Shown piece after piece: positions 52,276-64,000 of a stretch of 64,000 nucleotides of DNA (positions within the stretch are counted from its first letter, which is position 1; each line of letters starts with the position of its first letter). A model generated the notes under the pieces. That model saw only the letters and a program-made list of their open reading frames with translations, made no database searches and was not told the DNA's origin. Location of the stretch: positions 1 through 64,000 of the forward strand of contig VCJN01002602.1 in NCBI GenBank assembly GCA_006384855.1, in the 5' to 3' direction. The DNA is from Tetraselmis striata. Its lineage: Eukaryota > Chlorophyta > Chlorodendrophyceae > Chlorodendrales > Chlorodendraceae. The position numbers and the translations under genes were made by a program.

Positions 52276-54229
52276 CTGTTACAATACCCGTATCGACTAC
52301 ATATCAGCCCGACCCGTACACCAATGGTAGCGACATTGCAACGAATGAATATTACACGAACGCGGGGTTTCGGGGTTACGGGGGCGGAGGTATCCAGGCA
52401 CGGTAGTACTGGTCGCCTGGTCTATACATGTACCTACAGCGGTACACGGGCATAATCAATCTGACTACATGGACGATGATTACGAGAATGATGTCGAGTA
52501 CCCGTATACCGGGAACGGAATTGGTACCGGTACGTTACGGTGAGCAGAGCGAGACGCTGTGCTGTGATATTGATCCTCAGTACCAGCCAGTAGTAGTGAT
52601 TGGATTGGTTACTATCCATATGTCAGGCGTATACTCATCACCGTTGGCGCGACCATACATATATAAACTACCTGTAGCGAGGAGCGAAAGGCCAAAATAC
52701 CAGTTCGCACCTGTGGATAACGAAACGCGGAAACACCCCCCCCAAACCCCCCCCCCCCCAACACACACACACACAACCCCATCCCCACCCCCGGCAGAAA
52801 TTGCGTCACTCACATAATTCACAAGCAGCGTTCTACCATATTGTCCTAGCTCTGCCCCTGCGACTATATCTTTAATCACGTACGTGATGTGTCACTCTAT
52901 CCGCCGCACGCCGTGCGCGTCCACGAGTTACGACAGCGTCACCGACACCAGTTCTCCTCTCTTCGGAACCAAGCTCCGTGCCTCGAAGTACATTACTTTG
53001 AGTGACGACCAACTATCGACCTTGTTGGCTGTGGTGCCCCAGTCAGATAAGACCCGCGCCGCTGACACGGAGACATCCTTACCCGGCTCACCTGTCACAC
53101 CTCGCCGTATCAGCGGCACAAAGGGACTTCGGGCACCGGACGCCCCGAGGAAACACCGTGTTCGCCAGGTCTTCGACTTGACACCGGTCCCCTTCAGACT
53201 CTCTTTCGCGGATGACTGTTGAGCCAGCACTACAGTTGATGCCCCCGGTGTGAAAGGGTGCCTCCTTGCACACAACACCTGGTGTACAACCGGAACGCGT
53301 TCGCTGCCGCAGGATTCACAACCGGTGCGATCGTGAGCAACTACAAAGATGCCGGCAACGAGACTCCTTCCCCCTCCGGTGCCAGACCTTTCTACAGCCG
53401 GAGCTGTGCTATTCAGCTGGCACTAATCAACGGGAGATGCTGCCGATGCTCGTCAGCTGCACGACTACGAGGCGTCCCTTAGGCCAACATTGCTAGCCTC
53501 CGGCATCTGTGTCCTCTCCGCAACTCCCGAGGTGGCGGCCCTCAGCAGTTGTAGAATTCCAGTACATGTATGGATGTTACAACCAGAATTACGGTAATGT
53601 ACTAACTATTAAGAGCACAGCTGGGGCAGTACAAATTCGGCGGCGGCGAAAATAATGGATATGCGCTGCTATCACCGTGTCCAAGACTGGTGTAGAGAAG
53701 CGCTTGACTTTGGCGGCGAGTATTGAAGTAGACAAGCACGTGCAACTAGTGTGGCAAATAGAAAAACACCAAATCCCACTACGCAACATTTTTAATGAAC
53801 GTCTTTGGACTTTCGACGTTTTTGGCAATCTTGCCCGATGGCAGAGTCCGCAGCCGCAGTATTAGTACATAAACTCATGGGTGTGCCACACTTTGTCACT
53901 TCTGGCATGTCCAGTATAGACAAAAAGTTGAAGGATTACACCAGTGTTTCGCACAGCCCCAAAGATGAAACCTGCCTTTCGCCTAGAATCGCGAATCACT
54001 TGAAGCTACCTCCTGAATCGGAGGGGGCGGGCTACCGGGAGCCAGTTTGTGTGGTGTATCATCCTGCAGTCACAGGTCAACATTGCTAATCATAAGTGTG
54101 CTGGTCAATAGCTGCATCGCAGTGATCAACCCGGCGGCCTTTGCAGAGCACAAATTGAAGTTTGGTACCATTTTGGGAAAGCGAGCAGTCGCATTCCACA
54201 GCCGATCACCCTGCGAGTTCCTCAATGTC
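52276..54229. other. No gene recognised
   Basis: An open plus-strand frame at 52884-53222 (TRAADTETSLPGSPVTPRR and HRVRQVFDLTPVPFRLSFAD) could be a short exon or repeat remnant; no family is recognised. A plus-strand frame at 53258-53482 (HLVYNRNAFAAAGFTTGAIV) is similar in quality. 53590-54230 may hold 3' sequence of the RlmN-like gene. Confidence 0.35.
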
Positions 54230-55847
54230 TCAAAGTACACCAGGCGTTGAAGCACAGTCCTTTGCGCCGCTAGGACTCTGTTGCTTGATAACACCGCCAG
54301 ACTGAAGCACCAGCTGCCCGCATGTGCCAGATATGTCCAGTCCCTTCTCTTGCCAAACGGTTGTGAACAGGCCAAACTCGTTTCGCGTGCAATGCTGGAA
54401 GGTGTCCAGTGCGTCCAACGATGGAGCTTTGAATGACATTTTGCTGCTGGCCGGGCTATAGACAGGGTTCCACGGGATCGAGTTGAGAGTCACGTCCATG
54501 CCCTGCCAGCAACAAGGTGTGCAGTGCTGAAATGCCGTGCATTACAGTGATAGCAACCGTCCATGATACCATACCTCACCTGTCCTCCAGTCACAAGCAA
54601 CATGCGATTGAAACGTCACCCCAGGAATTCCATGGCGGAGGTGGCATGACTGCCGGTGTACCTGCAGGAGCTCCCCAAGCTCGTTTGCCTGCTCCGATCC
54701 ATCATTCACTCCAGCCAATACCACGTACTCCACGACGACCCTCTGCCTTGACGCGGACTGGTGCTCTGATACTGCAGCCATGAGCTTGGGCAGCGGATAC
54801 GGCCGCGAGGTTGAAGCAGTCGTGTAAGCATGTTGCCCCCCCCCCCCCCCCCCCCTCCCCCTTACACACACACACACACACTCACACTCCCTCTGTGGCG
54901 TCACAGGCGTCACCGCAAAGCATCCCACCTTTGCGCTTGGCACAATTGAGTGCCTCAGCTCCTGGTTGGTTGCCTGTAGGGAGAGCCCCAGGCGAACACC
55001 GTGCAGTGCTTGGTGCATGCTCTGAATGCGCGACACCACACAGTCACGTGCTTCGGGGACAAGCCTGCGGGGTGACAGAGATGTCCGTATGCTCAATGGC
55101 ACCGCAGCTCTGCGGTAAGTGTGACAAGTTCAGCGAAGGCGCAAGCACATGCCCAAGCCGCGGGAGTGGCCTACCACAAAAGCCGCGGATCCGTCATCAT
55201 CTTGACAGCGTCCATCACAGCCGCCCAGTTGTTCATCGGTTCTCTCATGCTGCGGGAGGAGCACCAGGCCCAGAGTCAGCTGACTAGAGCAACTGCATTG
55301 CCTGGGCCCATATACCATGCCATCCACAGCTTCGGCCTAACCCCGTGAACACTACGTTGGGGATGCGGGGGGCATGTTGCAGCGCGTGCAGCAGCAGCTC
55401 CACAATGCCCCCTGCGTGCAGATTCCCCACAAGGTCCCAGGTACCTGTGATGCAGTGCAGCCTCTGAGAGTAGCAGCAGCGCATATGGTGGTAGAAGCGT
55501 CGTCACAGTGGCCAATCCTGACTGATTGCTTGGGTTTCGGCCACGGCATCAGTCAGCATCCTCGCCATCCCCCATCTTGCTCGAGACGGACTCGCGCTCG
55601 GAATCCCACAGCATGGTCACCGTTTCTACAGCAAGCCCATCCTGCAGGATTGCAGAGTTAGTGCCACCCTGACAGCTACTGCACACAGCGCAGCCACTTC
55701 GGCAAAGGCGGAGTGAGATGGGAGTGGGTCAACCTTGAGCTTGGCGGCAAGACAATCCGCAGATGTCTCAGCCAGGTTCATTTTGGAGGTGAGCCGCACA
55801 AATGCAGGGCTGCGGTGCGGTGCCGGCATCGGGGGCGCAGCAGCCAA
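54230..55847 (-). pseudogene. RlmN-like radical-SAM RNA methyltransferase, catalytic residues lost
   Basis: Exon-like blocks on the minus strand: about 55700-55847 (KMNLAETSADCLAAKLKV), about 55570-55643 (DGLAVETVTMLWDSERESVSS), 55342-55463 (LHCITGTWDLVGNLHAGGIV, IPNVVFTG), 55175-55249 (MREPMNNWAAVMDAVKMMTD), 54929-55064 (VVSRIQSMHQALHGVRLGLS, LQATNQELRHSIV), 54662-about 54800 (YPLPKLMAAVSE, RVVVEYVVLAGVND) and 54230-54502 (IPWNPVYSPASS, KGLDISGTCGQLV). This is the RlmN/Cfr order; such enzymes methylate A2503 of 23S rRNA, so an organelle role would be expected. But CVSSQVGC reads SVSSKMGD, the CX3CX2C middle Cys is Arg (only LHC remains), and GEP is REP. The block LSPKHVTV is in another frame than VVSRIQSM. 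Either a pseudogene or a non-enzymatic relative. Confidence 0.72.
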
Positions 55848-57091
55848 TCCATCTCAGCCAAGTCCATCAGGCATTCACAGGGTGTCAATTTGACAGTACC
55901 AGCGGATGCAAACTTGCCTGGTGGGATCAAGCAGGGCCGCAGCTGCTTTAGGAAGGTCTATCCCATCTCGTGGATTTGCTGTTGACTGCGCGGCTCCCGG
56001 CTGGACACTCGTACTAGTGACTTTCACTGAAATTATCACAATATGCCTGGATATATAGTATTGTTGTCCGGGGCGCAGAGCGGTGAGGTGAGGGAAGAGT
56101 ACAGGGACGACCGCCGCCACACTCAGCATGCAGCAGCAGCAGCAAAAACACGTCTATTTGTCCACCAACCTGGCCTTCGGAGGACTGCACGCTACGCGCT
56201 TGAACTAGTGGACCCTATGCGTGTTTGTGCAGCCGGGCCGGAAGACAACTGGCCTGTCGAGCATCAACGACTGAGCCGGTACAAAGTTGTGAGAAATTCA
56301 AACTCCGATTTCAAATTTGTCCACCATGCAGCGCAATGCCAGCAGCGTGCGCGAACAGTGCGGGTGGGCACATTTGCAATCGCAGGCGGGCGCTAATCGC
56401 CGGGGGTAAGAAGTGCTGCCGAGGCGCGTGGCTTGTGTTGGACTAGTGGCGCAAAGATCCGTCATGAGGAACCCTTTTCTTCAGATACTGAGTGGGACAG
56501 ATGCTCTTGCGAAATCAACTGGCGAGTAGATATTTGAGGGCCGAAAGAAACGTACAGCCCTGATTGTAAACATGAACTATCAACTTCACTCCGGGCAGGA
56601 ACTCGATACAATGGTTGCTGCTGCTGGTGTTCGCGGTAGAGGCGCGTGATGAAGTGTGCAGGGGCCGGGCGGGGGGAAGAATGTGCCCTCCCTACTACTG
56701 TATCTTCCCCTGTATTGTGCCTTACTGGAATCGCCCGTTACTAATGTAAGAGCAGCAGCTCCGTCATTATTTGTCATTCATGCATGATGCAATTACGTGC
56801 AAGCTTGGCACGCAATACTCTTGCCCGTCACGTTCTGTGGTGCTTGCGTACTCGCTGCCCAATAATATTTGCGATTTCCCCATATAAGCTTATTGCACTA
56901 AGCAGGTTTCGCGGTTTCTCAATGCTGCCGCGTTTTCTGACAGGGGCGCCGGGGGGCTCCGCTGTGATACCGATGATGGTGAATCAGCAGGGTTGTGAAA
57001 GTAAAATGCTCCATAGGGCATTATCATACAAAGCAGAGGAATGGCAATCGACGCCGTACACCAAATGATGTTGGTCACAGGATTGATCAGT
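55848..57091. other. Between RlmN-like and tubulin genes; no gene recognised
   Basis: May contain 5' exons of the RlmN-like gene on the minus strand; none could be fixed. From about 56400 to 57090 there are only short frames. The end of the stretch is the 3' UTR/downstream region of alpha-tubulin. Confidence 0.4.
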
Positions 57092-57096
57092 TTACA
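57092..57096 (-). terminator. TGTAA poly(A) signal of alpha-tubulin
   Basis: TTACA on the plus strand gives TGTAA in sense, 84 bases past the stop codon. Typical chlorophyte signal and spacing. Confidence 0.75.
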
Positions 57097-57180
57097 ATAC
57101 AAACACTGCAGCTAATAAATCATCATGTGACTTCATGAGACTGGCTCTGGAGCAGTCTCATGGGGCTGGGAGGGAGCAAT

Positions 57181-59285
<2,105 letters not shown>

Positions 59286-59412
59286 GATGTGGTGTTGGTG
59301 CTTAAAGAAGCGAGAAGCAGGTGTTGAAGGCTAGAAGGTGACACTTGTGGAGCAACGGCGTGTTGAAGACGCGCTGTCCGGAGTGTTGTGACGCGAGCCT
59401 GGGAAGGCCGCC

Positions 59413-59424
59413 GCTATTTGTATC
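59413..59424 (-). promoter_or_regulatory. TATA-like box of alpha-tubulin
   Basis: In sense, GGATACAAATAGCGG lies 128-139 bases before the ATG, in an otherwise GC-rich stretch; this leaves room for a 5' UTR of about 100 bases ending CACCACATC-ATG. Position and AT content fit a TATA box; not tested. Confidence 0.45.
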
Positions 59425-59790
59425 CACGGTCTGCTCGCTGCTGCCGGGCGCGGTGCCGAGCCGGCCGCCCCAGAACGGGTTTAGGGTCGCGTGACGCGCG
59501 TTCCAACCGCGGCCGCGGCCGGCCGCCAGCGAGGCAGCAGGTCGATGACCGATCAGCCGGTAGTACTGTACAGCTCTCGTATCCGCGCGGGAGTGCACCT
59601 ACGATAAGCCACGAACTACCACTACGCGTTGGTACACTGATACAGTATACAGGTATTCGCTACAAGGTACCAGTACGGGTACTGGTACTGCATTTGAATT
59701 CTGCTGGGATACAAGGTCCCGGGCCGGGGACGGGAAAAAAAACAAAAACGAGGTCGCTACTAGCTACAGGTAATCTATTTTTAGACGATG
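59425..59790. other. Upstream of alpha-tubulin, no gene
   Basis: GC-rich proximal part (59430-59540) followed by GTAC-rich bases (GGTACCAGTACGGGTACTGG near 59667). The tyrosine-recombinase element copy C begins about 370 bp from the TATA-like box. Confidence 0.5.
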
Positions 59791-60171
59791 CGTTTCAAGT
59801 GGAGTCTGGTTTTGCCAAAAAGGTCGCGCAGGCTATTTTACATGGTCAAGAGCCGAAATTGGCAGGATGGTTTAGCGAAAGCGTGAAGGGAAAACGGAGT
59901 CAGGGGGCGCTGCGTGGAACGCAGCGAAAACTGGAAGATGGCAGGCTCAGCTGTTATGGCTGCTTTATGTCTACTCGTGCTGCACCCAAAAAGGGCGCAA
60001 CGACAGGTGCCTAGTTCACGTACCACTGAGCAGCACTTGTAGCTGAAAAGCGGTTAGGTCAAGGGAGGAAACCCCATAAACTAGTTTAGATCATTTCAAG
60101 TTGAGTCTGGTTTTGCCAGTCATGAGCGAACGGAGAGAGCGGTGGATTGACGGAGAAGGGGTAGCGCCAGG

Positions 60172-61350
60172 TCATGAAGGAGGCGCCGGGAAGGCCACCG
60201 CTGCGGAGACCTGTTGGACTTGGAAGTGGCGGAGGGGGGCGATGTGTCCAAAGAAGAACCACGCGCCAGGTGAAGGAAGAACGTTGGGGTCGATGTAGTC
60301 CAGAATGACGTCGGAGTTAGTGGCCCAGCCGCCTTGGTAGCGAATGTGGGACAGTTGTACTCCGATGGCGTTGGCCGCAGACGGTGCTCCCTTGCAAAGG
60401 CTGTGTGAGGTCCAGGAAGTGCCGGCGGGAGGGGCAGCACCGACAAGACGGACGGTTGTAGACAACTAGTCCGACATTGTAGCGGCAGTCCAAGGTTTTG
60501 ACTGCTCGCTCGGGGTGACCGCCCAGAAGTTTGTTTCAGCCAAGGCAACAGTAACTAGGGGAACATACTGTACCGTGTCGATGAAGTGGTGCATGAGACG
60601 TGCAACTCGGGGGTGCTCTGACACCGGAAGGAGAAGTACGCGCAGGTCGTCAGGTCCCCGTCGGCCAGCGCGGCCTTTCTCGCGGTACACTTGCAGGGTA
60701 ATGTTGTAATCGTCGACATGCACATCCCGCACTCGGCAGGAGACGCCAGTAAGTCCTCTGGCAAAGAACATGAAGTTGACAACCGAGGCCACGAGGGATC
60801 GGAAGTCGTGTTGGTACTCTGGGGTGGGAGCAGACGCAATCAGCTCGGCCTTTGTGACGAAGCGGTAAGCTATTTCGGCAGGCAGAGGAACTCGCAAAGG
60901 GGCGGCTTCCAAACGACGCTGCCGCAGCATCAGCCCACGCCTTGCCGAAGTGAGGTGTAGGCTGTCCTTGGCGATTGGGTCGAGGCTGTGCAGCTCGAAG
61001 AACGTGTTGATTGCAGACATGTAGGGTTGCAGTGACGTAGCTCCAATGTGCCCTCGCTCACCAATCCAAGCAACGTACCGGACTGATGTTCTCGGAGTCG
61101 TGGCAAAACTCCGCGAACTGAGACAGTCTGCCGGCGTAGCTCGTGAGTGTCTTAGCGGTGAGGGAGCTGGAGAGCAGGTCGAGTGTCCGTAGTCCTAGCA
61201 CGTCTGAGCCGAAAGCGTCCTGCAATCGAGATCGCAGTGAAGGAGCCCAGGGAGCGGCAGCTTCGGGCTCGTCAATTACGTAAGTGCGTCGTTTTACCGA
61301 CAGAGTTCCAGAGGTGCGACTAATGTTCGCAAAGTACTCGGCAGCAGCGG
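60172..61350 (-). pseudogene. Tyrosine recombinase of copy C, disrupted
   Basis: SVKRRTYVIDEPEAAAPWAP and TLTSYAGRLSQFAEFCHDSE are followed by a deletion of about 30 bp (ENIS joined to VRCLDW), then SAINTFFELHSLDPIAKDSL, FFARGLTGVSCRVRDV, a TAG stop at 60466-60468 where copy A has Cys (SDC), and SHSLCKGAPSAANAIG and SDVILDYIDPN. The Tyr nucleophile is present but the box II Arg of HxxR is Cys, so the enzyme is inactive. Confidence 0.75.
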
Positions 61351-61818
61351 TTCGATTCCCGGCGGCTGGCCGGTAGTTGCTGGACGGGTTTGCAGTAGCA
61401 CCAGTACGGGTTTGCGGGGCTAGGTTCAGGTAGGAGGGCCGACCCGCGCGCCCTTCGCGCTCGTAGCGCCTGTCACGCGCATAACGTACACGCGCGAAGC
61501 TTGGTCGTTGCGAACCAATTGTAACACGCAGTGTGACAACCGACGGACGCCATGATGAGATGGTACGGGAGGCGGTTGGTTGAGCCGCCATGTGCAGGTG
61601 TGCAGATGGTTGAGCCGCACTCGGCTGTAGCTGTAAGAAGCGCCGCACCGAAAAAGGTCTAAATGAAGTCTGTAAGGTGGGGGGGGGGGGGGGGGGGGGT
61701 CAGGTCCAGACACATGGCGCTCATCCCGTCGTTGAGCTCCTAGGGTGCGTTTTGCGGCGGTCACCGAAAGGTGGCCTCGCAAAGCTCCACCAGCTCCGAC
61801 GAAAGGCGCCCCACACCG

Positions 61819-62696
61819 TCACTCGTGCTCACTTTCGCGGCCACGCCCGCGTCCACCGCCACGTCCTCGTCCACGTCCGCGGCCTGCAGCCGCAGCCGCT
61901 ACGTACCGAGCAGTAGCGGTTGCCTTGGCGCTGCTGCCCACAGTCGCCTCGAAGACGCGACGCTCGTAGTCCCTCATGAGGTCCCCAAAAATCGCGGAAC
62001 CCATATGCTCAGAAGCAGGCTGAAAGTGCTGAGCTCGCAGCACGTCCAGAACACCTTGGTCACCGTGCACACGCTTGACCTCATTAAGTCTCCGGAGGAA
62101 GGCCAGCGAAAGCGAAACGCCTTGTCGATGGCTTCGGCGTGGTTCCGAGCTCTCGCGAGGTAGGGGGTGAAGTCATGAATGGCAGCAGGGACGTAAGGCA
62201 GCAGCTCGTCGAGAGCCACGAAAAGTGCGGCCATGTGGGCGCCGAAACACGACATCCATAGATAGTCCTCCTGGGCCGGCAGACGCCGGTCATCTTGCTT
62301 GAGGTACTCGTTCGTTAGATCGGTGCTCAGGGGGAAGGGCCCAGGCACCCGGCTGACCGCTCGAACGGCTTCGTAACCATACTCTCCTCTCTGCAGTAGC
62401 TCTGGCACCGCGAGGTAGTCATCCTCGTCACTCACGGATTTTGCTCCGACACGGCCGCTCTGGGCTAGCTCTAGCAAGTCGGGGCGCTCTGCGGCTCCCC
62501 CGCTGCCTATCGGCTGTCCCGCGATGCGCTGCCCGGAACCGGAGCCATGTGCCTCATCTCCATCAACAACGCGGTCACGAGCCGTAAGTTGGGCCATTGC
62601 TATAGCAAGCTCTCGCAGTAATGTAGACTGGGCCTTCACGTCTGCGTGTAGCGACTCGAGCGTCGGCTCAACGACGGGTTGTTCTCCATCTGGCAT
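61819..62696 (-). CDS. Gag-like protein of copy C
   Basis: Starts MPDGEQPVVEPTLESLHADV at 62696, a better start than the upstream ATG because copies A and B align from here. Blocks: KAQSTLLRELAIAMAQLTA (heptad-like, possible coiled coil), SDEDDYLAVPELLQR, YLWMSCFGAHMAALFVALDE and ARARNHAEAIDKAFRFR. One frameshift near 62090 separates this from HGDQGVLDVLRAQHFQPASE, DYERRVFEAT and an Arg-Gly-rich tail (GRGRGRGRGGGRGRG) ending near 61825, suited to nucleic-acid binding. No known Gag domain is recognised; the function is inferred. Confidence 0.6.
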
Positions 62697-62996
62697 GGTA
62701 ACGCACGGGCGTGCGGATGAGAATATCACACTCGGGTGGTGAGCCGGGTGTGGTCTTGAACAACATGGGGTGACCTTGCTCGCAACAGGTTACGAGACAG
62801 CTTTAACATCGCTGCGTGGAACGCAGCGAAAACTGGAAGATGGCAGGCTCAGCTGTTATGGCTGCTTTTATGTCTACTCGTGCTGCACCCAAAAAGGGCG
62901 CAACGACAGGTGCTCAGTTCCCGTACCACTGAGCAACACTTGTAGCTGAAAAGCGGATAGGTCAAGGGAGGAAACCCCATAAACTAGTTTAGATCA

Positions 62997-63984
62997 TACC
63001 GGTACCGCGGCGTGGCGGCTTACTACCGGTAGTCGCTACATGTCGGCTACATGTTATGTAGATTTCACGAACTACAGCCACATGTACATGAATGAACATG
63101 TACTGATCAAACGACAGGCCAGCGGGGTGCCCCGGAGGGAAGGCGGTCGCCAGTACGGCCAGGAATGAAGAGGTCGCGCCGTCATTCCAAGAGCGCATGT
63201 CGGAGCATATCTCCGAGAGGAGTTGGAACCAAGCTTTGTCATGCCAGTAGTAGGGAACAATGACGACGGCTAGGGCACCGCTGGACTCCGGTTTGGAAAC
63301 AACATCGCCGATGAGGTTCCAGGGGTTTACACCAGTAGTTACGTTCGCAACGCCATGCAATAACGTCGGAGAGGCGCAGGACGTCGACGGCCTCGCACCG
63401 CGGGTCACGCCAGTGGGCGTTGTAGCGGGGTAGGAGGGCGTTTTCGGACGTCGCGAAGCGGTCGATGGTAGTGCATGCACCCCACTTAGCAGTGAGGGAG
63501 GCGAATCAACGAGGGTTGAATTGCCAGTCGTTGCAGTCAACCTCGCGACTGAGGCGGTCAGCCTAGATATTCGCCGCAAAACGGATGTAGCGCACGAATA
63601 GGGTAGTGCCGCGCGTGTCCATGAGGTACCATGTTTTGCGTATCTCAGCCACGAGGCGCGGGGAGCGAGAGGTGAGGTTGGCGAGGACGTCGACAACCGC
63701 TTATTGGTTACCCTCGTGGAAGCGGGTAGTGTGGCGTCACGGTTGCAGAGAATGGGGAGGAAGGACTCAATAGCCAAACGGACGGCGTTGAGCTCTTTCA
63801 AGGTAATGTGCGCAAAGCGATCATCGCCGTACCAAAAGCCCCGAGTCTCATGGTGTTCGTTCATAACGGCACCCCAACCGTAGGACGAACGACGTGCATG
63901 GAACCGGTTTCGACGGGGCGGTAGTGAGTGGGGCGGCGTCGTAGTGTTGGTTGGGCACGCCCACCCATCATTATTGCAGATCAC
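62997..63984 (-). mobile_element. DIRS-type RNase H region fragment
   Basis: Minus strand from the right edge: SSYGWGAVMNEHHETRGFWY, FAHITLKELNAVRLAIESFL, then in shifted frames TTLFVRYIRFAANI, ADRLSREVDCNDWQFNPR, FASLTAKWGACTTIDRFAT and NALLPRYNAHWRDPRCEAVD. This DxSxxGWGA / HIxxKEL / ADxLSR / DWxLxP-like order belongs to the RNase H part of DIRS-like retroelements. Stops (TAG, TGA) and shifts break it. It abuts copy C at 62996 in the same orientation; the reverse transcriptase would lie beyond the window. Confidence 0.72.
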
Positions 63985-64000
63985 GTTAGAGCTGGGGGGT

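Larger units (their letters stand above)
59791..62996 (-). mobile_element. Tyrosine-recombinase element, copy C
   Basis: Minus-strand copy of the element at 20441-23706 with A1 (62810-62996), B1 (about 60093-60117), A2 (59908-60092) and B2 (59791-59907); the hairpin CGCTGCGTGGAACGCAGCG marks the inner end of both A repeats. Best-preserved copy: a long gag-like frame and a near-complete recombinase. The left flank ends in ATG, as does the element's own B end in the other copies (AAATG), consistent with strand exchange at a short identical core and no target duplication. Confidence 0.85.

Overview
The window looks like nuclear DNA of a green alga (Chlorophyta, probably Chlorophyceae; the genus cannot be told from sequence alone). 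The evidence is: an alpha-tubulin gene whose 451-residue product reads like those of chlorophycean algae; TGTAA poly(A) signals just downstream of two genes; genes broken by many GT-AG introns; TTTTAGGG/TTTAGGG telomere-like tracts; a SYP7-type syntaxin; and repeats resembling DIRS/PAT-type tyrosine-recombinase elements and LINEs. Long C or G homopolymers are unusually common, and many sit a few bases inside introns.

Layout. 0.1-1.25 kb: 5' half of a SYP7-like syntaxin gene (minus), running off the left edge. 1.7-5.5 kb: LINE fragments. 5.8-7.3 kb: a secreted Thr/Pro-rich, mucin-like protein gene; a shrunken, frameshifted copy lies at 10.4-10.9 kb. 11.55-14.15 kb: an AWS-SET-postSET histone methyltransferase gene (minus), whose last exon is duplicated at 8.6 kb. 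14.5-28.3 kb: repeat-rich block with a degraded LINE reverse transcriptase, LINE 3' ends, a complete tyrosine-recombinase element and a 427-codon retroelement-type ORF. 28.6-46.6 kb: one large plus-strand gene of about 22 exons encoding an adenylation domain, a phosphopantetheine carrier domain and ankyrin repeats. 47.2-51.2 kb: second tyrosine-recombinase element, itself carrying a hAT-like insertion. 54.2-55.85 kb: RlmN-like radical-SAM methyltransferase gene or pseudogene (minus) with lost catalytic residues. 57.2-59.3 kb: alpha-tubulin (minus). 59.8-63.0 kb: third tyrosine-recombinase element (minus), followed by a DIRS-type RNase H fragment at the right edge.

How the parts relate. The host genes do not look like a pathway: membrane fusion, chromatin, a cell-surface glycoprotein, an NRPS-like protein, RNA modification and cytoskeleton. 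The most distinctive items are the adenylation-carrier-ankyrin gene, which has no visible release domain, and a family of elements coding only for a gag-like protein and a tyrosine recombinase between split direct repeats. Exon joins were worked out by hand from splice motifs, reading phase and family knowledge; none was checked against transcripts or databases.
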